Assembly: GCF_905171765.1 (NCBI RefSeq)
Contig: NC_053392.1
Location: forward strand, 445,312,837 to 445,376,836
Length of the DNA: 64,000 nucleotides
Direction of reading: 5' to 3'
Origin: Bufo bufo
Lineage: Eukaryota; Chordata; Amphibia; Anura; Bufonidae
A program made the position numbers and the translations under genes. Position 1 is the stretch's first letter, and each line of letters begins with the position of its first letter. The notes beneath the pieces were generated by a model, which saw only the letters and a program-made list of their open reading frames with translations, did not search any database and was not told the origin of the DNA. Below are positions 56,401-64,000 of this stretch, piece by piece.

Positions 56401-56900
56401 ACGTCAGCAGCAATGAAATACCACCAAATGAAAGCTCTATTAGTGAGAAGAAAAGGAGGTAAAATTCATTTGGGTGGTAAGTTGCATGACCGAGCAATAA
56501 ACTGTGAAAATAGTGTAGGTCAGAAGTGTAAAAAGTGGCCTGGTCTTTCAGGGTGTTTAAGCTACAGTATAGGGGCTGAGGTGGTTAAGGACATTACATC
56601 AAAGTTGGATCAGCCTGTAGTGTGTTTTTCCACTTTAATTTTGAGTGTGACTCCAAATCCAGACCTCCATGGGTTAAAAAATTTGATTTCCATTTTTTAT
56701 ATTTTTGTGTGATTTTGTTGTCAGCACATTCAACTATGTAAAGAACAAAGTATTTCAGAAGAATATTTAATTAACTCAGATCTAGGATGTGTTATTTTTG
56801 TGTTCCCTTTATGTTTTTGAGCAGTGTATATATATCCATAGACAGGATTAAAACACATTTGTTCTCATGTTACCAATTGTTTTAAACAGAGAGTTAAATA

Positions 56901-58463
56901 CAGGGAGTGCAGAATTATTAGGCAAGTTGTATTTTTGAGGATTAATTTTATTATTGAACAACAACCATGTTCTCAATGAACCCAAAAAACTCATTAATAT
57001 CAAAGCTGAATATTTTTGGAAGTAGTTTTTAGTTTGTTTTTAGTTTTAGCTATTTTAGGGGGATATCTGTGTGTGCAGGTGACTATTACTGTGCATAATT
57101 ATTAGGCAACTTAACAAAAAACTAATATATACCCATTTCAATTATTTATTTTTACCAGTGAAACCAATATAACATCTCAACATTCACAAATATACATTTC
57201 TGACATTCAAAAACAAAACAAAAACAAATCAGTGACCAATATAGCCACCTTTCTTTGCAAGGACACTCAAAAGCCTGCCATCCATGGATTCTGTCAGTGT
57301 TTTGATCTGTTCACCATCAACATTGCGTGCAGCAGCAACCACAGCCTCCCAGACACTGTTCAGAGAGGTGTACTGTTTTCCCTCCTTGTAAATCTCACAT
57401 TTGATGATGGACCACAGGTTCTCAATGGGGTTCAGATCAGGTGAACAAGGAGGCCATGTCATTAGATTTTCTTCTTTTATACCCTTTCTTGCCAGCCACG
57501 CTGTGGAGTACTTGGACGCGTGTGATGGAGCATTGTCCTGCATGAAAATCATGTTTTTCTTGAAGGATGCAGACTTCTTCCTGTACCACTGCTTGAAGAA
57601 GGTGTCTTCCAGAAACTGGCAGTAGGACTGGGAGTTGAGCTTGACTCCATCCTCAACCCGAAAAGGCCCCACAAACTCATCTTTGATGATACCAGCCCAA
57701 ACCAGTACTCCACCTCCACCTTGCTGGCGTCTGAGTCGGACTGGAGCTCTCTGCCCTTTACCAATCCAGCCACGGGCCCTTCCATCTGGCCCATCAAGAC
57801 TCACTCTCATTTTATCAGTCCATAAAACCTTAGAAAAATCAGTCTTGAGATATTTCTTGGCCCAGTCTTGACGTTTCAGCTTGTGTGTCTTGTTCAGTGG
57901 TGGTCGTCTTTCAGCCTTTCTTACCTTGGCCATGTCTCTGAGTATTGCACACCTTGTGCTTTTGGGCACTCCAGTGATGTTGCAGCTCTGAAATATGGCC
58001 AAACTGGTGGCAAGTGGCATCTTGGCAGCTGCACGCTTGACTTTTCTCAGTTCATGGGCAGTTATTTTGCGCCTTGGTTTTTCCACACGCTTCTTGCGAC
58101 CCTTTTGACTATTTTGAATGAAACGCTTGATTGTTCGAAGATCATGCTTCAGAAGCTTTGCAATTTTAAGAGTGCTGCATCCCTCTGCAAGATATCTCAC
58201 TATTTTTGACTTTTCTGAGCCTGTCAAGTCCTTCTTTTGACCCATTTTGCCAAAGGAAAGGAAGTTGCTTAATAATTATGCACACCTAATATAGGGTGTT
58301 GATGTCATTAGACCACACCCCTTCTCATTACAGAGATGCACATCACCTAATATGCTTAATTGGTAGTAGGCTTTCGAGCCTATACAGCTTGGAGTAAGAC
58401 AACATGCATAAAGAGGATGATGTGGTCAAAATACTCATTTGCCTAATAATTCTGCATGCAGTG
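56901..58463 (-). mobile_element. Tc1-like DD37E element, copy 2 (1563 bp)
   Basis: TIRs as in copy 1, flanked by TA (56899-56900 and 58464-58465). It is the same length as copy 1 and differs at scattered single bases. It lies between the Tc1 element ending at 56826 and the L1. Confidence 0.93.
57229..58245 (-). CDS. Tc1-like transposase, uninterrupted 338-aa frame
   Basis: ATG at 58243-58245 gives MGQKKDLTGSEKSKIVRYLA. Residues 1-120 form two helix-turn-helix motifs with a basic GRKKRVEKPRRK linker that could act as GRPR-like hook and nuclear signal. Catalytic region: VLWTDKMRVSLDGPDG (first D; the following E of the usual TDE is K here), GGGGVLVWAGIIKDE, FMQDNAPSHASKYS (second D), CSPDLNPIENLWSI (E), spacing DD37E. 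It ends AKKGGYIGH. Length is normal for Tc1/mariner enzymes. It lies on the minus strand with 3' UTR to 56901 and 5' UTR to 58463, both ending in TIRs. The frame being open suggests recent activity. The TDE to TDK change is not at a metal-binding residue, but its effect is unknown. Confidence 0.93.
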   Translation of the reverse strand: MGQKKDLTGSEKSKIVRYLAEGCSTLKIAKLLKHDLRTIKRFIQNSQKGRKKRVEKPRRKITAHELRKVKRAAAKMPLATSLAIFQSCNITGVPKSTRCAILRDMAKVRKAERRPPLNKTHKLKRQDWAKKYLKTDFSKVLWTDKMRVSLDGPDGRARGWIGKGQRAPVRLRRQQGGGGVLVWAGIIKDEFVGPFRVEDGVKLNSQSYCQFLEDTFFKQWYRKKSASFKKNMIFMQDNAPSHASKYSTAWLARKGIKEENLMTWPPCSPDLNPIENLWSIIKCEIYKEGKQYTSLNSVWEAVVAAARNVDGEQIKTLTESMDGRLLSVLAKKGGYIGH

Positions 58464-58465
58464 TA

Positions 58466-58984
58466 TGTCCCTCTTGGACCCCTCATGAAAGCAAGATAAG
58501 CCAGATACTGGTATATTAATGCTGATCAGAGTAGCGGTACTTGCGTGCCCAAGAAAGATAAAGGGAAGCAGAGGGGAATCCTATAGATGTCCTATGATGT
58601 CAGCTGAGCGGATTATGCAGAGATATAGATGTATCCCGGACCGCAGGCAGAGATGGACTGGTCAGGTGGATGGAATAGCTCCAATGAATCAATGGAGTCA
58701 ATGGTCTTCTAAATCTCCTCTATGGCTGTTATGGGCCTTCCATGAGACGCTGATTGGACTTTCTCCCAGCTGCAGTAGCTATCGTCGTTCACAAATTGAC
58801 CCACGACATGGTCAAAATAGGTCCTACGAAACCAAGATCAACTGCTGCCAATAACAGCCAAACAGGCTCTCTGGACCCTTATGTCCAAAAGTAACAAACT
58901 ACGGCAACTAAACCGAGTGTACCTAACAAATCTCCTCGCCTAGAAGAAACCGACCAGGGATCCTCACTCCAGGACTTCTCCGAC
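58466..58984 (+). other. L1-B 5' UTR and start of ORF1 region
   Basis: GC-moderate sequence upstream of ORF1. In the ORF1 frame, the codons before the first ATG (PRLEETDQGSSLQDFSD, about 58934-58984) look coding, so the original protein probably began upstream. An in-frame TAA lies near 58890. Confidence 0.55.
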
Positions 58985-59884
58985 ATGGAGAGTGAATTAG
59001 AAGACACACAAGAAGACCGAGGCCTTCCTATCTCAAGAGGTTACCTAGGAAAATCCCTCTCAAAAGCACTCGAGCCAGTGCTTAAAGAGTTACACGACAT
59101 TAAACAAGAAGTCCGAAGCATCGGCAGCAGAGTCGAACAGCTCGAATCTGTCCAAACCCAGCTTATTACTTACACCGAAGCTGCTTCCTCCACATTTACA
59201 ACCTACATGAACAAAATAGTCAACTGGATGGAGGACCAAGAAAATAGAGCCAGACGTAATAATCTTCGGCTTAAAGGCATCCCAGAATCTATAAGTGCGG
59301 AATCCCTCCCGGATGCAGTTAAACAAATCTTTATTGGAATACTAGGGGAGCGCTATGATCTTGAGATAACAGTAGAAAGAGCACACAGATCCTTGAGAGC
59401 GAAACCATCAACAGGTGAACCACCTAGAGATGTTATCTGTCGTCTGCTCCACTCCAAAGTCAGAGATGACATCCTGCGTCTGGCTCGCACTAAACCACCT
59501 AGCACTATAGAAGGTGCCACCATCTCGATCTACCAAGATCTCGCTAGAGTTACCTTATCCAAGCGTAACCTTCTTAGACCCCTGACGGAAGCACTTCGGA
59601 AGAAAAATATCCAGTACAGATGGCTGTTCCCATTCGGGCTTTCCTTTTCTTCAGAGGGTAAAAGATTTGTACTACGGGAACACTCGGATCTCCCGGATAT
59701 ACTATCCTCGCTCTCAATGCAGGACTTAGATATACCGGACTGGTCTCCTATACAAGACCTATCGGGCCTACCGACAATTCCACCACCAACGCCGTGTGAA
59801 ACCGCCGGCTCCGAGAAAAGAAACCGGAACCGTAGACGACAAGGGAAGATGACACCCAGACGAATCGACGTAGACGCCACCTGA
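58985..59884 (+). CDS. L1 ORF1 protein (RNA-binding chaperone), 299 aa
   Basis: An uninterrupted frame starts MESELEDTQEDRGLPISRGY. Residues 30-90 form a coiled coil (KALEPVLKELHDIKQEVRSI, VEQLES). ENRARRNNLRLKGIPE marks the start of the RRM-like domain. ISIYQDLARVTLSKRN and RWLFPFGLSFSSEGKRFVLR belong to the C-terminal domain, followed by a basic tail. This is the L1 ORF1p (Transposase_22) layout, a trimeric protein that coats element RNA. ORF2 follows but is largely deleted. A true start may lie upstream of 58985, since in-frame coding-like sequence precedes it. ORF1 being open while ORF2 is destroyed suggests a fairly young insertion that suffered later deletion. Confidence 0.88.
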   Translation: MESELEDTQEDRGLPISRGYLGKSLSKALEPVLKELHDIKQEVRSIGSRVEQLESVQTQLITYTEAASSTFTTYMNKIVNWMEDQENRARRNNLRLKGIPESISAESLPDAVKQIFIGILGERYDLEITVERAHRSLRAKPSTGEPPRDVICRLLHSKVRDDILRLARTKPPSTIEGATISIYQDLARVTLSKRNLLRPLTEALRKKNIQYRWLFPFGLSFSSEGKRFVLREHSDLPDILSSLSMQDLDIPDWSPIQDLSGLPTIPPPTPCETAGSEKRNRNRRRQGKMTPRRIDVDAT

Positions 59885-60262
59885 AGACTGCAGCACTGGG
59901 GTGATATTTACACATTTAAGATTGCTGAACTTTATTGTTGTTTCGAAGTTGCATCTTATTTTTACCAGCAATTCGTGATGTTATCCGGATAGAGGTGACG
60001 GCTGGATCTCTGCGCCTCATAAGACCTTAATACAACCGGTTCCATCACCCATACAGACATCTTTAGTCCCACATTCCCTTCTCTTTGGGACATAGGGTTG
60101 ACAGGTGATCCATGCCGCCACATCTCTACCATCCCAGTTGGGAGATCTGTTCCTCCTCGGTCTGGTTCCCGGACGGAGGTACATTCGATCTCTCTTACCA
60201 TTTACTTTTTCTCTCTCTTTATTATATTGGTCCTTACAGCTGTTACTGCATGAAAGTTACTG
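59885..60262. other. L1-B inter-ORF region and first codons of ORF2
   Basis: No gene between the ORFs. ATGAAAGTTACT at 60250 resembles the usual start of frog L1 ORF2 (MKV), and is broken off at about 60262 by the piggyBac-type element. Confidence 0.45.
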
Positions 60263-62099
60263 TGCGCTTCCTGTTCCGGCCCGGCGGTCATGTGACCGCC
60301 GGGACCGGAGAGTGCAGGAGCTGTGTGAGGTCTCTCAGAGACCTCGATTAGCCCTGCACTGAGGCTGTACAGCGCTGGATTGCTGCTGTACAGCCTCTCT
60401 AGGGGTGCATTTGTCCTGTAACTGGGGCTACTATGTCAGCCCCAGTTACAGGAGAAATCAACTGTGAAAAAAAAAAAGAAAAAGTGAAGTAAATGTCCCC
60501 CAGAGGTCTTGTATGACCTTATGGGGGACGAAAAGTGTAAAATAAAATAAATAAAAATAAAAGGTTGAAAATAAAAAAATGAAAAAAAGTTTCACATGTA
60601 AAAAAAAAAAGTCCCCAAGTAAGGAATGAAAAAAAAAAGTTAAAAATAGAAAAAATAAAAAAAAGTATACATATTAGGTATTGCCGCGTCCGTAAAAACC
60701 AGCTCTATAAAAATATCACATGACCTAACCCCTCGGGTGAACACCGTAAAAAAAAAAAAAAAAAACTGTGTCAAAACAAGCAATTTTTGTCACCTTGCAT
60801 CACAAAAGGTGCAACACCAAGTGATCAAAAACGCGTATGTCCCACAAAATAGTACCAATAAAACCGTCACCTCATCCCGCAAAAAATGAGCCCCTACATA
60901 AGAAAATCTCTCAAAAAATTAAAAAACTATAGCTCTCAGAACATGGACACATTAAAACATAATTTTTTTGTATCAAAAATGCTATTATTGTGTAAAACTT
61001 TAATAAATGAGAAAAAGTATACATATTAGGTATCGCCACGTCCGTAACAATCTGCTCTACAAAAATGTCACTTGACTGAACCCCTCAGGTGAACGCTGTA
61101 AAAATAAATAAATAGAAACTGTGCTAAAACAACCACCTTGCCCCATAAAGTGTTATAATGAATGATCAAAATATCATATGTACCCAAAAATAGTACTAAT
61201 AAAACTGGCACCTTATCCCCTAGTTTCCAAAATGGGGTCACTTCTTGGGAGTTTCTACTGTAAGGGTGCATCAGGGGGCTTCAAATGGGACATGGCATCT
61301 AAAAACAATGTGGAGTTCCTTTCCTTCTGCGCCCTGCCGTGTGCCCATACAGCAGTTTATGACCACATGTGGGGTGTTTCTGTAAACCGCAGAATCTGGG
61401 TAATAAATATTGAGTTTTGTTTGGCTGTTAACCATCGATGTGTTAAAGAAAAAAATTGATTAAAATGGAAAATCTGCCCAAAAAGTGAAATTTAAAAATT
61501 TGATCTCCATTTTCCTTTAATTCTTGTGGAACGCCTAAAGGGTTAACAAAGTTTGTAAAATCGGTTTTGAATACCTTGAGGGGTGTAGTTTCTACAATGG
61601 GGTCATTTATGGGGTTATCCACTATGTAGGCCCCACAAAGTGACTTCAGACCTGAACTGGTCCTTAAAAAGTGGGTTTTGGCAATTTTCTTAAAAATTTG
61701 AAGAATTGCTTCTAAACTTCTAAGCCTTCTAACGTCCTAAAAAAATAAAATGACATTTCCAAAATGATGCCAACATAAAGTAAACATATGGGGAATGTTA
61801 AATAATAAATATTTTATGAGGTATCACTTTCTGTTTTAAAAGCAGAGAAATTGAAATTTAGAAAATTGCGAATTTTTCAAATTTTTGGGTAAATTTGGGA
61901 TTTTTTCATAAATAAAGGTTTAATATTTTGACTCAAATTTATTACTATCATGAAGTACAATGTGTCACGAGAAAACAATCTCTGAATGACTTGGATAAAT
62001 AAAGGCGTTCCAAAGTTATTACCACACAAAGTGAGATATGTCAGTTTTGCAAAATTTGGCCTGGTCAGGAAGGGGGCAAATGGCCCAGATGGCAAGTGG
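60263..62099. mobile_element. piggyBac-type non-autonomous element 2 (left end lost)
   Basis: The right end reads GGGGGCAAATGGCCC...GGCAAGTGG before TTAA (62100-62103). The left TIR and TTAA are missing. It shares the AGTATACATATTAGGTAT unit (about 60665 and 61017) and the TTCTTGTGGAACGCCTAAAG segment with 2474-5238. A GC-rich inverted pair (GGCGGTCATGTGACCGCC, about 60282) marks the left part. No transposase. Confidence 0.7.
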
Positions 62100-62103
62100 T
62101 TAA

Positions 62104-62277
62104 AGACGTAGGCCTCAACCCACAAAACCTGTCCAAAATAACGCTTTATTCCTTTTTAGAAACAGATAAGGATGAGGATCCTCTTCAACATTTATCTCTA
62201 CACACTATCCAAAGAGCCCACCTCAAAGCTCTTAGCTCTTATCTCGCCCTACATTTCCCAAACTTCTAATCTAACAT
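62104..62277 (+). pseudogene. L1 ORF2 fragment between endonuclease and RT
   Basis: The frame reads NLSKITLYSFLETDKDEDPL, then HTIQRAHLKALSSYLALHFP, ending in TAA. The HLKALSSYL region resembles the linker between the endonuclease and RT of frog L1 elements. The missing upstream part must have been lost together with the piggyBac insertion. Confidence 0.55.
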
Positions 62278-62707
62278 TTACATGTGATCTACACGCCACA
62301 CATGGCGATTATATGTGCTCATAGGTTTGACCAAGGTTGCACATCTATATTGCAGCCATATTAGTATTGAGTTAAACTATTGGTATTGCGGTCATTTGTA
62401 TGTCAATACATGTGTATGGTTTATATTGTATGTGTGTAGGATTTTAAACAGCTTATTTATTTTATGCACAATAAATTAGGATTACTGATATCCTGCCGTG
62501 GATGTTGTCAGATATTTGAGTGCCCTCCAAACCACTTTATAATTTTAACGCAAAAACACAAATGCAATCGCACTCTGCAACCAGCTCTCTGCCCTGCCTC
62601 CATGCTGGATGTTGAATGAGGCATTGGTGTACATTTTGGCCAAAGCGTAATAAGCCACTCACCACGTCAAGGTCGCCTCTATGAGTGGTCCCTAACACTA
62701 GTTCCTA
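62278..62707. other. Unassigned sequence inside the L1 remnant
   Basis: AT-rich. It contains CACAATAAATTAGGATTAC followed by ATCCTGCCGTGG, vaguely like a Penelope-type 3' end. No gene. Confidence 0.3.
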
Positions 62708-62804
62708 CCTGTTTATGGGCCACACAAAATCCAGGGAGTGCCTGGCGTGCATGCTGTGCCTGTGCTCCCTGGATTTTGTGTGGCTATCATGGCCCATAAA
62801 CAGG
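62708..62804. repeat. Foldback 1 in L1-B
   Basis: CCTGTTTATGGGCCACACAA and the inverted ATGGCCCATAAACAGG, with CCAGGGAG/CTCCCTGG, fold around a short loop. The right arm has a few extra bases. Confidence 0.85.
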
Positions 62805-62807
62805 TGG

Positions 62808-62926
62808 TAACGTTGAGAAGAATGGCTATAGGTGTGGAATCTTTATCTAAAGCACATCTTTTTTAATTAAAAAGATTTGTGCTTTAGATAAAGATTCCAC
62901 ACCTATAGCCATTCTTCTCAACGTTA
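62808..62926. repeat. Foldback 2 in L1-B (arms about 56 bp)
   Basis: TAACGTTGAGAAGAATGGC... and its inverted copy ending CTTCTCAACGTTA, with a short indel near the loop. The right arm continues into L1 ORF2 sequence, so the left arm is an inverted duplicate of L1 sequence. Confidence 0.88.
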
Positions 62927-63203
62927 GATTAGGAGAGATCCCACAAAATTATCGGATGCTTATTCAATTCCTCACAGCCGCAGCAAAATAGTTAATTCCC
63001 CGATATTGGAACCCCCAAAAAAAAACTGCTCTACCCAATGGCTACACAAAATTAACCATATCTTTCTAATTGAAGAACTCTACGCTTGGGAAACACGCAC
63101 GCATACAAAGTTTCAGCGGACATGGCAGAACTGGATCTCATTTCGCTCCACCACGCAGGCCCTTCAATTACTTACTGAACACCCCCATACACTACAAGAC
63201 TAA
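62870..63203 (+). pseudogene. L1 ORF2, C-terminal end
   Basis: The sequence reads GEIPQNYRMLIQFLTAAAK, a TAG, LIPRYWNPPKKNCSTQWLHK, then NHIFLIEELYAWETRTHTK and NWISFRSTTQ, ending TLQD before TAA at about 63201. The LIPRYW block matches the tail of the other L1 remnant (LVVPRYW). A C-rich 3' UTR (63258-63300) follows. Confidence 0.65.
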
Positions 63204-64000
63204 ATAACCTGTACTCAGAATATTTTAACCAAACTCCCTTTATAACCCATTTTCCTACTCCCCCCCTCCCCCCACTCCACTACCCCCCAACACCCGACAC
63301 ATTTCACTGAACATGCAAACCTCTTTTATTCTTTTATTTTCCTAGCGGAACTTGCTGGGATTATCACAATTTATAGGGAAACTGACAGGCCAAATCAGCA
63401 TATTTAGTTATATATATGACATTACAGGTCTTATACAGTCTATTAAAAGCATCTAAGTATCCCCCCTGTCCACCTTATAAATACGGAAAAATAAAGTTTT
63501 ATAACCTGCCTTTCTCGTCACCAATCTGCCCAAGGGGCGGCGTTTCATCTCAAAATGCGCCCAGCCAGCCACTCCCAACTGCCGTTCTGAAGCCCCGCCC
63601 AGCTCATCAATATTCACTTTGCTGGGTGGCGGCTACAACTCTCCCCAGTCACGATCCTGCGCATGGGCAATTGAATCCTCCTGGCATCGTTCATGTCTAA
63701 TCTTCTGCGCCTGCGCCCCGCCGTGGTTACATCGCGCCTGCGTACACACCCAGCCTGTGTCTTCGAGGCCGCTGCAGCCTCTGCCTCATGCGCATGCGCC
63801 AGGCACTGTTCAGAGCAGCGCTTCAGAGCGCTGCTCACTCACATCTCATTTACAATTGCAGGGAAATAAATGTATAACAGAAACTAATGGGGGGAACATT
63901 ATTTACCTTTTTATTATGAAAAATTGGTCCACCAGAAATTGACACTAGACGTACTCGAACCTCAAACTCTTCCTCCGCCTCTCTTTGTCTGCACTGTGTA
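63204..64000. other. L1 3' UTR, then unassigned GC-richer sequence
   Basis: A C-rich tract (63258-63300) fits an L1 3' UTR. From about 63340 the sequence changes, with AATAAAG near 63488 and a GC-rich part with repeated CGCCTGCGC and GCGCATGCG motifs (63650-63840). It resembles a repeat, but I cannot name it. Confidence 0.4.

Larger units (their letters stand above)
50377..56584 (+). mobile_element. piggyBac element A (6.2 kb, TTAA duplication)
   Basis: Left end CCTCCTCAGGACC follows TTAA (50373-50376). The right end GGGGCTGAGGTGG precedes TTAA (56585-56588). It lies in the 3' UTR of the Tc1 element, and joining the flanks restores the uninterrupted Tc1 sequence around TTGTTTTAAGGACATTAC. 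It contains a transposase gene (51265-53218) and about 2.5 kb of palindromic modules toward the right end, shared with element B. Confidence 0.92.
49037..56826 (+). mobile_element. Tc1-like element interrupted by a piggyBac
   Basis: TIRs CACTGCTCAAAAAAATAAAG (49037) and, inverted, CACTGCTCAAAAACATAAAG (ending 56826) are flanked by TA. Without the nested piggyBac and the TTAA duplication it is about 1578 bp, a normal Tc1 length. The family is widespread in fishes and frogs. Confidence 0.93.

Overview
The window looks like vertebrate, most likely anuran (frog), intergenic DNA from a large repeat-rich genome. I see no host gene, tRNA, rRNA or CRISPR array. Almost every stretch belongs to a transposable element. 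The mix (BED-finger hAT elements, Tc1/mariner, piggyBac with TTAA targets, Tx1-like L1, Penelope-like elements, Ty3/gypsy remnants, solo LTRs) is what amphibian genomes carry. The assignment to frog is inference from this repertoire.

Layout. 1-447: end of a Tc1 element inserted in a hAT copy (hAT-1, 449-7148, degenerate transposase). hAT-1 is broken by a TTAA-flanked piggyBac-type non-autonomous element (2474-5238) and by a solo LTR with a 5-bp target duplication (5592-6238). 7149-8185: start of another old hAT (hAT-4), into which hAT-2 (8186-23933, minus strand, perfect 8-bp target duplication) inserted. hAT-2 has a nearly intact BED/hAT transposase (10001-13429) between two private tandem arrays. 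Its 5' array (296-bp unit) is split by a 6.2-kb Penelope-like element (15330-21532) with RT and GIY-YIG domains, pLTRs and a palindromic 5' end. A second Penelope-type fragment lies at 22262-23908.

24853-26415: a Tc1-like DD37E element with one nonsense codon. 26418-29028: an internally deleted L1 (minus) interrupted by a hAT-type non-autonomous element (26763-28413) that carries a minisatellite. 29029-45273: 5' end and promoter of hAT-3, followed by a 95-bp tandem array. The array is interrupted by a mariner element with long TIRs (29583-31229), a solo LTR (31608-32837) and a piggyBac-family foldback element (33163 into a 92-N gap). It then runs 8.2 kb with a higher-order period of about 1.5 kb. 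It stops abruptly at a gypsy RT/RNase H remnant plus 3' LTR (45275-46889).

46890-49036: mostly unrecognised sequence with one compact hammerhead-ribozyme-like motif (48605-48651, minus). 49037-56826: a Tc1 element whose 3' UTR received an autonomous-type piggyBac (50377-56584). 56901-58463: a second DD37E Tc1 copy, same length as the first and with an uninterrupted 338-aa transposase. 58466-63203: an L1 with an intact ORF1 and a mostly deleted ORF2, hosting another piggyBac-type element and a foldback.

The recurrent theme is nesting. Target duplications allow the insertion order to be read at most junctions, and the tandem arrays inside hAT non-coding regions repeatedly serve as landing sites. 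The most unusual signals are the hammerhead-like motifs in Penelope-type sequence, the giant palindromes (Penelope 5' end, piggyBac foldback modules with the same ORF on both strands), and the higher-order structure of the 95-bp array.
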